A stretch of 64,000 nucleotides of DNA from Sphingomonas sp. Leaf34 (GTDB lineage Bacteria; Pseudomonadota; Alphaproteobacteria; Sphingomonadales; Sphingomonadaceae), in contig NZ_LMLC01000006.1 of the NCBI RefSeq assembly GCF_001421805.1, positions 1-64,000 on the forward strand, written 5' to 3'. The position numbers and the translations under genes were made by a program. Numbering within the stretch: the stretch's first letter is position 1; the number at the start of each line of letters is the position of its first letter. Under the pieces are notes generated by a model. It searched no databases. It was not told where the DNA came from and saw only the letters and a list, made by a program, of their open reading frames with translations. Positions 53,501-61,556 of this stretch are shown one piece after another.

Positions 53501-55487
53501 GGTCCTTCGCTTCAAGAGCCACTTCGAGGAGCGTAGCCTTGAAAGGCGACACGCCGCCGTGACGCGTATCGTGCGGGGCAACGCCCGGATCCGCGATCTT
53601 GTGAAGTTCTTCGATCCCCGCGCGGCGGCAATGCCGACGATGCTCGACCAAAGGTTCACTGCCGCGGCGTTGGAGACCACCTACGGTCTTAATACCGTCC
53701 AGGCCGAAGCGTTAGCAGCCACTTTGCGCACGCGCCCCCTGGGTCTTGTTCAAGGGCCGCCGGGAACCGGCAAGACGAAGTTCATCGCTGCCCTTGTCCA
53801 CGCGGCTCTCTCCTCGGGACTGGCCCGAAACGTCCTGCTCTCCAGCCAGGCCCACGAGGCCGTCAATAACGCTGCCGAGGCCGTCCTGAAGCTCTTCGCG
53901 GAGGCAGGGGAGGTGCCGAGTATCATTCGGGTCGGAAACGAGAACGTGGTCTCCGACCGGCTCCTGCCCTTTCATGCCGCCCGCGTCGAGCGCTTGTACA
54001 AGGATCGCTTCCAAGCGGAGATAAGATCGCGACTTCTCATCGCCGCCGACGCTCTGGGCATCGGACGTGCCCTCGCCGACAAGCTGACACACATCGAACT
54101 CGCGATCCGCCCCGTCGTCCGGACCCTATCGGAGTTGGGGGACGACCCCGCTGAGGTCGAGAAGGCGAGGACACTGCGTGAGACGATACGACTCCAGCTA
54201 GTCCCCCTTATGCTGGAGGACGACGCGCTGGCAGAGTTGGAGAGCGATATCCTGCTGGAGAAGCTCGTTCAGTCGTGCTCGGAGAAGGTCGCATTCGATG
54301 ACCGGCCGAGCCCTGATCGCATTGCGAAATTTTTGACCGCCGCCAGTCTGGCACGAGACTTCGTGACTTCGGTGTCCACAGAGAAGCGTAGCTTCGAGAC
54401 CTTCCTGGCAGGCACCCGGCAGATCGTGGCCGGGACTTGCGTCGGTCTCGGGCGGTCCGCTTTGGGCCTTACGAGCACACCGTTCGACTTGGTAATCGTC
54501 GACGAGGCGGCACGATGCACGGCGAGCGAACTCGCCGTCCCCATACAGGCGGGCAGCTGGGTCGTCCTGGTCGGGGACCAGAACCAGCTCGAGCCGCACT
54601 ACGACTCCGACGTGGTCAAGGATGTCGCTTCAAGGCTGGACGTCGGCAAGGGAGAGGTAGTGCGTAGCGACTTCGAGCGCGTTTTCGAAAGTGGCTACGG
54701 GGGCATGGCGGGCCGGACCCTTCGCAAGCAGTACCGGATGCTTCCAGCCATCGGCGAGATCGTGTCTGAGAGCTTCTATGCCGCCTCGCCGCTCGAGCAC
54801 GGGCGGACGGTCGCCGACATACCGGACACGGCGCTTCCGCCGGATCTCACTCATGCCGTGACGTGGATTGATACGGCGGAGATGGGAAGGTCGGCCCGAC
54901 AGTCCGAGCCGAACGGCAACAAAAGCATCAGCAATCCGGTAGAGGCCGACGCGATCGTCTCGCTTCTGAAACGGTGGAGCGAGGAGCAGCCCTTCGTCGA
55001 CTGGGTAGAGGCCGCGAAGGTAGATGGCCCGCCAATCGGCATAATCTGCGCTTACTCGGCGCAGCGTGATCTGGTGCGCCGCAAACTCCAGTCGGCCCAA
55101 ATCGCCCCCGAGATCCGCGCGGCGGTGAAGATCGACACGGTCGACAGCTATCAGGGCAAGCAGAACCCGATCGTCATCGTGACGCTCGTCCGGAACAACT
55201 GGGACGGCGCGGTCGTCGGCGGCGACAACCTCATCAAGCCCGGCTTTCTGGCCACACCCAACCGCATCAACGTCGCGCTGAGTCGTGCCATGGATAGGCT
55301 TGTCATCATCGGTACCGGCAATAGGTGGCAGCCTGATTCTCCGATGGACCGGATTGCCGGCGCCTTCACGCGGAAGCTGCGCGCCGGGCATGCCCGTCGC
55401 ATTCCTGCCGCAGACCTTTTGGGTGCGGCTGCTAGCAGCTCGACTGGCAAGAACCGGGCAAAGCAGGCCACGGAGATGATGTCGTGA
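50505..55487 (+). CDS. Giant NERD - tandem kinase-like - SF1 helicase protein, 1660 aa
   Basis: A GTG start with GGGGGAC upstream opens a four-part protein. Residues 1-120 are a NERD nuclease-like domain with REIDVIIV (Asp 48) and VDLKDWRG (Asp 61, Lys 63), a PD-(D/E)xK arrangement. About 280-470 is kinase-like but degenerate (HLDVGSHSV in place of HRD..N). About 510-740 is a likely active kinase (HGDLKPANIL at about 629, then VDFGNAS). About 1060-1620 is a superfamily 1 RNA/DNA helicase: GPPGTGKT (about 1084), IVDEAARC (about 1332), VGDQNQLEPHY, RKQYRML, TVDSYQGKQ (about 1547) and ALSRAMDR. A similar kinase-helicase core occurs in Mokosh type I and NERD-kinase pairing in BREX PglW. Overlaps the next gene by four bases. 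Confidence 0.88.
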   Translation: MKITNCGRGVHRREVSGVEMLQQRLPPAWYAFTNLDLATAPGSSREIDVIIVAEDRILLVDLKDWRGPIESDGGRWLNAGRDSGASPIPKLSQNVRDVYLQLKAHLKKYRPAGTYNVPFVQGMVVLTDYKDLGGIAATERAMVSGVDDFINDIATRGRRVQRFGPVNQWFISNPLTSPEWKDQLRKFFNVTKGVFVPGRRDYGGYFANSDAPVFRHPDNIYQEFEASDERASASIGTLRLWDFTKADAQFQTEDGRAEIAGREQAVVSYLQDRSERCDAVVLGGRGRDSDYGVAYWEIYDRRRRLARLTDFAQTELRELGKQERLELSRQLLSALDALHMTGASHLDVGSHSVWVQRPSTVKVSHLMAASYPQVNTLGESRYQFLSASPVPEEALGLKGTHKQRDVFLLGLAVHRLLFGTGPTADEGCPPDWDPAVDEEGDYAELHGWFATALDWEPSKRFREAGDALAAFVEATVQRPTPAEVVEGLETFRGSLRSMLQLFSQYPPAELIRDDDRKALWRSERDGVRVLVKVWKRAMWGDQVREGARILDFLTRSKELAAAQPPGCARILEVYWLGDAIVQVQEWSERPSLATLLTAESGRLGDEPRLDLTDALARLIEELHARHLAHGDLKPANILVDPAQPAAPMLIDIVDFGNASEGELLTSAYAPDGGGGRYERDCFAVTRIAEELLADGDRTLDVSLRSAIELVRTADPANSTLLPLVEALSGLRRGPEPEVPSFRIVAAFAASGVMLSDEGLYYLRPSRSGSSLVLRGACEEIEIEPDGLGRPGRISRRSLDQKRISSLARFEFASIAGLIEVVDGPVNDALDIRPLLERPDVIQALGSSKSNAPATEARSDGDATAEEDVSEQLLADSSELSEEELVEEIAASPRPTGSIDVARLWEVLVDAERDLETHGEALEDSVFDRNGKRHLVQFQLQGGSFDYDRKDRVLVERQDHRGNWRRIGYLDLQRSRPASIVIDDGRYQFKGDGPLVAQYEVLRFKSHFEERSLERRHAAVTRIVRGNARIRDLVKFFDPRAAAMPTMLDQRFTAAALETTYGLNTVQAEALAATLRTRPLGLVQGPPGTGKTKFIAALVHAALSSGLARNVLLSSQAHEAVNNAAEAVLKLFAEAGEVPSIIRVGNENVVSDRLLPFHAARVERLYKDRFQAEIRSRLLIAADALGIGRALADKLTHIELAIRPVVRTLSELGDDPAEVEKARTLRETIRLQLVPLMLEDDALAELESDILLEKLVQSCSEKVAFDDRPSPDRIAKFLTAASLARDFVTSVSTEKRSFETFLAGTRQIVAGTCVGLGRSALGLTSTPFDLVIVDEAARCTASELAVPIQAGSWVVLVGDQNQLEPHYDSDVVKDVASRLDVGKGEVVRSDFERVFESGYGGMAGRTLRKQYRMLPAIGEIVSESFYAASPLEHGRTVADIPDTALPPDLTHAVTWIDTAEMGRSARQSEPNGNKSISNPVEADAIVSLLKRWSEEQPFVDWVEAAKVDGPPIGIICAYSAQRDLVRRKLQSAQIAPEIRAAVKIDTVDSYQGKQNPIVIVTLVRNNWDGAVVGGDNLIKPGFLATPNRINVALSRAMDRLVIIGTGNRWQPDSPMDRIAGAFTRKLRAGHARRIPAADLLGAAASSSTGKNRAKQATEMMS

Positions 55488-56974
55488 CGGATTCCACGCG
55501 AAGCAAGCTGACTGTCAGAACGCGCACAGGTCTCGTAGAGGAGTCGGATGATGCACCTCTGCAGCTCGCCGTGCACGACTTTACACTTCCGTGTCGCCGC
55601 TTCCTGGTCGAGCACAAGGTGGCGGAGGTTGGACGTGTCTCGGTCACCGCTGAGTTCCTGCTACGCCTGCTGAAGATCACCGGCGGCATCGGGGAGGACG
55701 AGGCAGCGGCGTTCTTCGGTTACGATCGAAGGGAGATGGCATTCGTTCTTAGCGAGGTTGAACAGAACGACTTCGTTGAACGCTTCAACGGTCGTTTGGC
55801 GCTGACCACCACCGGACATCAGCTCTTCGGCCCCGGGCAGGACGAGCCCGCCATTTTCGAGGTGGAGCAGCGCGCCGTGAAGGTCGGGCTCGACCTGATC
55901 TCGCTGGCGCCGCAGGAGCGGGCGAGTCTCACGTCCTTTGAGATCCGGCTGCCTGAGCTGCCGGTAACTGACGCCAAGTTGGTTGCCGGGGCGGCTGAGC
56001 AAGTCCCGACGGCGTTCCGACGGTATTATGGAGAGTTGGTGCCTAGGAACGAACCCACAATCACCGCGCGACGCTCCCTCTATTCCATCGACACGGTGAC
56101 GCCCAAGGAGCGCTACTCCGCCGTGGTACGCGTCGGGGTGGTTTCGTCGGGACTACGCCCTAGCCAAGGCGAGGTGGATCTGACGGATTGGCGGCCGGAC
56201 TATGAACTTTCCGACAGAGAGCCGATCACCATAGCTGCATCCCGGATGCTGGAGAAATTGACTGTTTCCGCTCGCGCCGACGACCACGAGGCCTACGACG
56301 CGCTGGTTACCTTGGCACCGGAGTTCCTGAAGGAATACGTCCGGAGAGATGGCCTCTCGATCGAACGGTACTATCGGCACTGTTATGTCAGCAGAGGCGA
56401 CGTGCGTGCCGACCGTCCCACGGTTCCAATCATCGGTTCGCTATTCACGCAGGAGAACGCGCGCCGACTGGTGGACGTCGTAGGATATGGTCTCCGCAAG
56501 ATGAAGCGGCCCGTCGGCGCCATGTTCTGGGTGGCACCGATCACACCAATGTGGGGCGGGACAACCATATTGTCTGAGCTTTTGGAAAGAACGCTCCGCC
56601 GGATCGACAGCGAGAACCAAAACCTGCTGAAGAGGCAGCCGATCAGGAGCGTGCTGCTATCCACCACCCGCCCAGAGCGCTGGACAGAGGAGGCGTTCAG
56701 CTGGTCATGCATCGCCGAGGGACGGGTCCTGCCTGGTGGGCTCGAGCTTGTCGTAGCTCCCGGCGCGTTCGCAGCCGCACTGGTGCACGCCCCGATTGGG
56801 ATTCAGTCCGGCCTTGCCGTACCGCTCGGTTTCGCATCATTCGACGAGCACGTGATCGCACGTGCCACGGCGATGTTGCATGACAAGGCGCTGCGTTGGA
56901 GGCTCGATGAGCAGCTAATTGCCGAGTTGCTGCCGTCTGGTTCAGAGAACGTGGGGGAAAGGACGGAGACCTAG
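55484..56974 (+). CDS. Uncharacterised 496-aa partner of the NERD-kinase-helicase protein
   Basis: A GTG at 55484 overlaps the preceding stop (GTGA), so the two proteins are made together. No family is recognised. The first third contains a winged-helix-like block (AEFLLRLLKITGGIGEDEAAAFFGYDRREMAFVLSEVEQNDF). The second half has KRPVGAMFWVAPITPMWGG and a C-terminal VHAPIGIQSGLAVPLGFASFDEH that is faintly like a PLD half-site with the HxK lysine replaced. In type I Mokosh the second gene is a PLD nuclease, so a diverged equivalent is possible but unproven. Confidence 0.7.
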   Translation: MTDSTRSKLTVRTRTGLVEESDDAPLQLAVHDFTLPCRRFLVEHKVAEVGRVSVTAEFLLRLLKITGGIGEDEAAAFFGYDRREMAFVLSEVEQNDFVERFNGRLALTTTGHQLFGPGQDEPAIFEVEQRAVKVGLDLISLAPQERASLTSFEIRLPELPVTDAKLVAGAAEQVPTAFRRYYGELVPRNEPTITARRSLYSIDTVTPKERYSAVVRVGVVSSGLRPSQGEVDLTDWRPDYELSDREPITIAASRMLEKLTVSARADDHEAYDALVTLAPEFLKEYVRRDGLSIERYYRHCYVSRGDVRADRPTVPIIGSLFTQENARRLVDVVGYGLRKMKRPVGAMFWVAPITPMWGGTTILSELLERTLRRIDSENQNLLKRQPIRSVLLSTTRPERWTEEAFSWSCIAEGRVLPGGLELVVAPGAFAAALVHAPIGIQSGLAVPLGFASFDEHVIARATAMLHDKALRWRLDEQLIAELLPSGSENVGERTET

Positions 56975-57100
56975 AGGCTCCGCCGCTATCGATCACCCGC
57001 AACTTCGAAGCATTCGGTGATGCAAGGACAACTGCCGGATGGCTCAATTCGAGAAGGCGGGAGCGTCCGAGATTTCAGAGCGAGCACCAGCATTGTTTTG

Positions 57101-57115
57101 CAACCGGATCGGTTG
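57101..57115. promoter_or_regulatory. Palindrome in the HEPN gene upstream region
   Basis: CAACCG-GAT-CGGTTG (6+3+6) lies 57 bases before the HEPN gene start within a 197-base gap that has no other gene. It could be an operator for the HEPN gene. Confidence 0.35.
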
Positions 57116-57171
57116 CGCCCGGATTTTCCGTCAGCCATTGAAGGCTTTTTCCTCAGAAGTGAGCGAGCAAA

Positions 57172-58152
57172 ATGCGCGGGACCACGACATTCCTTTGCGG
57201 AATTGACCAAGTCACACTATCGATCACGAGCCGCCGCGGCGAAAAATTCTCTGATGACTATTTCGTCACCAAAGATACTGCAAAGATAGGTGAACTGATA
57301 AGCGCGTTCGGCAATGGATTGGGATCGGTTGAGACAAAATATCTCCTGCATCGGGCTGCGGCGGTCATCTATCGGGTTGAGCCAATCCGAGTAGATCCGG
57401 CCGAGAATGTCGGCGAAATGTTGGATCAGAAGCTTGTCCAAGACATGCTCAAGGTTAAGGGTCTAGAGGCGGCAATGTGGTTGATCAAGGACAATGCGTG
57501 TCATTTTGACCGCGCTTGGCTTGCCTTCAACGCCGATGGCCAAATTACTGTCAACAATAACTTCTGGGCGTCTCGCAAAAGTTGCGCTGACGGGACGTTT
57601 CGCGCCGTAGGCTTTTCGAGCGAGGAGCTGCGGATTGCGCGATGTTCGGAGCGACCTGCAGGCGAGCATATTGTCAGCGCGGGTGCTCCGACCATGCTTG
57701 CCAAAGGATCGCTGCGATTTCAGCGCTTCGAGTATTTTATTGGCGCTGCGAGGGACAGTATGGACGTCGCGATGAAGCTCGCGCAGTACTGCTCGGGCCT
57801 TGAAGCACTGGTTTCAACAGCGCAGCAAGAGTTGAGCCACCAAGTATCGGAGCGCGTGGCTGCGCTTCTCGCGGGTCCTGGGGGGCAGCGGCTCCCGATC
57901 TACAAATTGGTGAAACAAGCGTACGGGTACCGCTCAAAGGCGGTGCATGGCGCTCCCTTCAAATCTGCCGACGTAAACCAGCTTCGGGACTGTGCGACCG
58001 GTATCGATCAGATCTGTCGTGACCTGACCCTGCTTTACTTCGGCACCGACGCGAGATTTCGAGATGCGATTGAGAGCAGCGATCAGCATGCAACCGAGTT
58101 TTTCTTGGAGGCCCTCTTTGAAGGAGTCGCATTCAATCCAGCGCGTGTCTGA
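57172..58152 (+). CDS. Apea-like HEPN-domain protein, 326 aa
   Basis: The N-terminal 180 residues are unassigned. The C-terminal part has a helical HEPN bundle: MKLAQYCSGLEALVSTAQQELSHQVSERVAALLAG, then KQAYGYRSKAVHGAPFK with the RX4H catalytic motif Arg 254 to His 259, as in HEPN RNases of toxin and defence systems. It closely fits the Apea-like HEPN family. It is separated by 197 bases from the 496-aa gene but in the same direction, so it may be a third component or an independent abortive RNase. The start codon lies after a weak ribosome-binding site. Confidence 0.8.
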   Translation: MRGTTTFLCGIDQVTLSITSRRGEKFSDDYFVTKDTAKIGELISAFGNGLGSVETKYLLHRAAAVIYRVEPIRVDPAENVGEMLDQKLVQDMLKVKGLEAAMWLIKDNACHFDRAWLAFNADGQITVNNNFWASRKSCADGTFRAVGFSSEELRIARCSERPAGEHIVSAGAPTMLAKGSLRFQRFEYFIGAARDSMDVAMKLAQYCSGLEALVSTAQQELSHQVSERVAALLAGPGGQRLPIYKLVKQAYGYRSKAVHGAPFKSADVNQLRDCATGIDQICRDLTLLYFGTDARFRDAIESSDQHATEFFLEALFEGVAFNPARV

Positions 58153-58591
58153 AGCAAGGACAATACAAACCGAGCGTTGCATTTTGGTAAGCCAGCTGCG
58201 TCTAGCGAGGCCAACTTTAAGGCAGCGGCAGCGCCTCCCAGCGTAAATGGTTCCGCCGTGCGTTTTACTGAAATGAACAGATGTCTGAAGTTGGGGGTTG
58301 CGAAGCCGCTGGATGTGGCCTTCTGAGTCTCATTGCCTGGGAGGCTCCACAGCAAACTCACGAAGTGAGCGTTCAGGCCTGCCCGTGTCGAACGTGGCGG
58401 TGCCCCGTGCGCCAATTCTTCCATAAGCCTATAGCGCGGTGGAGCTCAATCACCGCGCGCAATGACCGCTTGCCAATGTGCCAGTCCGGTCGGCGGTAAT
58501 TTGCGCCTGCAGTGGCGGCGGAATATTGCTGTTGGCATTTCGAGCATCGGGGCATAGGTTTTCTTTTGATCGCACTGCGGGGGGAACTCCT
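58153..58591. other. Gene-poor gap after the HEPN gene
   Basis: Nothing firmly coding. A 60-codon frame on the minus strand (58373-58555) reads MPRCSKCQQQYSAATAGANY and keeps a single CxxC, but lacks any recognised family or ribosome-binding site and is not annotated as a gene. Confidence 0.4.
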
Positions 58592-59388
58592 ATGCGCCTG
58601 CTCTACCTACATCGCGGTCGCCTCAGCGCGGTAGCCGGCCTTCTTCTAGCCGCGATCGGCGCAACGCCGTCGGCCGGATACAAGATCAGCGTGCTTGGGC
58701 GCGTCCACGAGCGGATGACCCGGCTAGCCGAGCAGTGCGACCGGGCCGGCCCGGCTGACACGGAGGGGCTTCGCTGCGCGCTACCGGCCGATCGAAGCGC
58801 GTTCTCCAAAGTCGACTGGAAACGTGCCGAGAACCGATACACCGTGCGTTGGCCCGACGATCCGACTGATCAGGCGCTGACAACCGGTGGGCTGAAGTTC
58901 GTCGTTACGTCGGCTTCGACAACTGCCGCCGCCACCTCGAGGGTGACGTCTACGCCGGCATCATGTGCCACAGCCACTATGGCGATCTCCAATTCCTGCA
59001 CGCGATGACCCCGCGGGGAGGGACCGACTACTCTACCACGCGTGCGCTGGTGCTGGACTGGGCTCGCTTCGCTTTCGGGGTCTCGACAGGGCGGATCCAT
59101 GGCGACGTAGACTTCTGCCGTGCGGCACGTGGACAGCCGGCGCGTCTCGCAACGGCGTTAGCGCCGGAAACCTTTCCCTTCTGCGGCACGGCTGAAAGGC
59201 CCGGATGGCAAGTTCGTTCTTTCTTCACCTTCCGCTGCCGCGGGGTGATCAGCTCGGGGAGGTGCACAACTGGCAGAGGCGATTTCGACGAGGACGCCAG
59301 GGGCGCCGCGCGAGGAGCGATACTTCACCTCATCCAAGACAGCTATTCCCAGAGTCACACCTCTAGAGCGGTGAACGACCCTGACGGA
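58592..59388 (+). pseudogene. Frameshifted zinc-dependent-phospholipase-like exported protein
   Basis: An ATG at 58592 with GGGGG upstream begins a signal-peptide-like MRLLYLHRGRLSAVAGLLLAAIG and AGYKISVLGRVHERMTRLAEQC. The frame then shifts near 58877, after which the plus-one frame carries RWAEVRRYVGFDNCRRHLEGDVYAGIMCHSHYGDLQFLHAM and RGAILHLIQDSYSQSH, the histidine-rich motifs of zinc phospholipase C / S1-P1 relatives. The end is cut by an IS3 remnant at about 59388. Together the frameshift and truncation make it non-functional. Confidence 0.65.
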
Positions 59389-59510
59389 TACACCTTCTTC
59401 AGGTTCATGCCCTTGCCCTCCCGCTTGAGCAGGATCGCCAGCCGTCGATAGCCGAAGCGACGACGTTCGTTCGCGATCTCGCGCATCCGTTGGGTAGACG
59501 CGATTGCAAG
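59388..59510 (-). mobile_element. IS3-family transposase (OrfB) fragment
   Basis: The minus strand reads STQRMREIANERRRFGYRRL followed by AILLKREGKGMNLKKVY, the well-conserved N-terminal HTH_21-like block of IS3 OrfB. Only about 40 residues survive, with no inverted ends visible. It abuts the broken phospholipase-like gene, so it is the probable cause or relic of that disruption. Confidence 0.8.
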
Positions 59511-59543
59511 GACATCACTTCGCTGCTCGTTGTGCGATTCTCG

Positions 59544-59930
59544 TCATTCCGGCCCGAGATGCTCGAGCAGCTTCGTGATGAGAGAACGCAGTTCGCCGCG
59601 GAGCTTGCCGCACTGCGCGGCGTGTTGCGCCTCGTACCGATCGGCAAGCTCAAGCACGGCTTGCGTGACCGCATCCGAATGGCGCATCAGCACCACCAGC
59701 CCCGCTCCGCTCGGACCGTTCCTCCCGTAGAGCCAGTTTTGCACCGTCCGCGCGTTCGCTCCCGTAAGACGGGCGATATGCTTTACCTTCGCCGGGGATG
59801 TTCCGAAATCCCGACGCAGCGCGTCGGCGATGACACTGGCGAATGACGCCACCGTGTCTGCGGCCGGATCAATGGGAAACTTGTTTCCGTCTCCCGCGCG
59901 AAGTTTTCGGTCCTTATCCGACAACGACAT
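59544..59930 (-). CDS. Helix-turn-helix regulator divergent from the recombinase operon
   Basis: An ATG at 59930 preceded by GGAGG gives 128 residues. A helix-turn-helix is visible in SPAKVKHIARLTGANARTVQNWLYGRN, followed by an amphipathic segment and a coiled-coil-like tail. It is divergent from the serine recombinase over a short intergenic space with an inverted repeat, the usual arrangement for a local repressor of a mobile element. No closer family is assigned. Confidence 0.75.
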   Translation of the reverse strand: MSLSDKDRKLRAGDGNKFPIDPAADTVASFASVIADALRRDFGTSPAKVKHIARLTGANARTVQNWLYGRNGPSGAGLVVLMRHSDAVTQAVLELADRYEAQHAAQCGKLRGELRSLITKLLEHLGPE

Positions 59931-59965
59931 TCCATCCTCCCGCGAATAGAAAGACGTCAGTCGGA

Positions 59966-59986
59966 CACGGGAGCGACACGCCCGTG
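59966..59986. promoter_or_regulatory. Inverted repeat between the HTH gene and the recombinase
   Basis: CACGGG (59966-59971) and CCCGTG (59981-59986) flank nine bases in the 75-base divergent promoter gap. It is a candidate operator for the adjacent HTH protein. Confidence 0.35.
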
Positions 59987-60005
59987 ACAAGCGTCAGGAA
60001 AAGCG

Positions 60006-61556
60006 GTGCGGGAAGAACCTCCGGACATGAAGCTGGTGCGGGCCGCTCAGTACGTGCGCATGTCGACCGACCTTCAAAAGTACTCGACCGAGAACCAGGC
60101 CGAAGCGATCGCGGCATATGCCGCCAGGCGGGGCATCGAAATTGTCCGCACCTATGCGGACGAAGGTCGTAGCGGACTGAACATAGCCGGACGCGATGCG
60201 CTCAGACGTCTGATCGACGACGTGCAGGGCGGCAAGGCCGACTACGACGCGATCCTCGTCTACGACATCAGTCGCTGGGGGCGCTTCCAGGACGCGGACG
60301 AGAGCGCCTACTACGAATTCATTTGCCGGGAACGCGGCATACACGTCCACTACTGCGCGGAGCAGTTCGACAACGACGGCAGCTTCCAGGCGAACGTGAT
60401 CAAGACCGTCAAACGGATGATGGCCGGCGAATACAGCCGTGAACTGTCCACGAAGGTCTTCGCGGGGCAGTGCCGCCTAATCACTATGGGCTATCGGCAG
60501 GGCGGCCCCGCAGGATACGGCCTGCGTCGACATCTTGTGAACGAGCGCAACGAACCAAAGACGCTCCTCGCAGCCGGCGAACAGAAGAGCCTCCAGACGG
60601 ACCGCGTCATCCTTGTGCCGGGACCGGACATCGAGATCGAAACGGTGCGCCGGATATACCGATGGTTCGTACTCGAGCATAGGTCAGAGCGCGAGATCGC
60701 GACCGCCCTCAACGGTGAAGGCTTCGTCACCGATCTGGGCAAGTCATGGACCCGCTCCGTCGTCAGGCAGATTCTGAGCAACGAGAAGTACATCGGGAAC
60801 AACGTCTACAACCGCGTCTCCTTTAAACTGAAAAAGCAGCGCGTGGTGAACCCTTCGGACATGTGGATCCGGAGGATCGGTGCGTTCGAGTCGATCGTCG
60901 ATCCGGGGCTGTTCGAAGCCGCGCAGACGATCCTCGCTGAGCGCGCCCGGCGCTTCTCGGATTCCGATCTCCTGACCATGCTGTCGGACCTGCTCTCCGC
61001 CAAAGGCGTCCTGTCGGGCATGATCATTGACGAGGTCGAGTCGATGCCATCAACGGCTGCCTATAGACATCGGTTCGGCAGCCTGTTGCGGGCGTACCAG
61101 CTGATAGGCTACACCCCCAACCGCGACTTCCGCTACGTCGAGACTAATCGCCAGCTTCGCCTGATGCACCCCGAGGTGGTCGCCAGCACCGTCTTGGGCA
61201 TCGAAACGGTCGGCGCCCATGTCTCGGTCGACGGAACGACCGATCTGCTCGTCGTCAACCACGAGGTGACGATCGCGCTCGTTATCGCTCGATGCCGGAC
61301 GACCGCCGCTGGATCGCTACGCTGGCGGGTCCGCCTCGACGCTGGTCTGCGGCCCGACATCACAGTCATTGTTCGCCTTGCGCCGGACAACAGGACGGTG
61401 CGCGACCACTATCTCCTTCCGTGGATTGATCACGGTGCCGAACCGCGTTTCGGCATGGGAGAGGACAATGGCATCATGCTCGATGCTTATCGCGCCGAAG
61501 ACCTCTCGCCGCTGTACCACCTGCTGCGCCGTCACGCCGTGGAGTACGCTCTGTGA
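60006..61556 (+). CDS. Large serine recombinase with an unusual C-terminus
   Basis: A GTG at 60006 follows AGGAAA; an ATG seven codons later is possible. The resolvase domain shows AAQYVRMSTDLQKYSTENQAEAI (catalytic Ser about residue 20), VYDISRWGRFQD and MAGEYSRELSTKVF. A recombinase domain follows with SEREIATALNGEGF and RQILSNEKYIGNN. Instead of the usual zinc-ribbon with CxxC pairs and coiled coil, the last 170 residues are an unassigned region with no cysteine pairs. The 516-residue protein heads an operon with two ParB-like proteins, coupled by a GTGA overlap. Confidence 0.9.
   Translation: MREEPPDMKLVRAAQYVRMSTDLQKYSTENQAEAIAAYAARRGIEIVRTYADEGRSGLNIAGRDALRRLIDDVQGGKADYDAILVYDISRWGRFQDADESAYYEFICRERGIHVHYCAEQFDNDGSFQANVIKTVKRMMAGEYSRELSTKVFAGQCRLITMGYRQGGPAGYGLRRHLVNERNEPKTLLAAGEQKSLQTDRVILVPGPDIEIETVRRIYRWFVLEHRSEREIATALNGEGFVTDLGKSWTRSVVRQILSNEKYIGNNVYNRVSFKLKKQRVVNPSDMWIRRIGAFESIVDPGLFEAAQTILAERARRFSDSDLLTMLSDLLSAKGVLSGMIIDEVESMPSTAAYRHRFGSLLRAYQLIGYTPNRDFRYVETNRQLRLMHPEVVASTVLGIETVGAHVSVDGTTDLLVVNHEVTIALVIARCRTTAAGSLRWRVRLDAGLRPDITVIVRLAPDNRTVRDHYLLPWIDHGAEPRFGMGEDNGIMLDAYRAEDLSPLYHLLRRHAVEYAL

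Noticed and set aside
50505..55487. Assigning the giant protein to BREX as PglW
   Set aside because: NERD and kinase domains fit, but no PglX, PglZ, BrxC or BrxL-type genes are nearby, and PglW is not expected to contain a full SF1 helicase.
58373..58555. A 60-codon minus-strand frame with CxxC (MPRCSKCQQQYSAATAGANY)
   Set aside because: Short, lacks a ribosome-binding site and a second cysteine pair, and has no recognised family; too weak to annotate.
61300..61556. Zinc-ribbon domain at the end of the serine recombinase
   Set aside because: No CxxC pairs are present in the last 170 residues, so the usual large-recombinase zinc ribbon is not supported.
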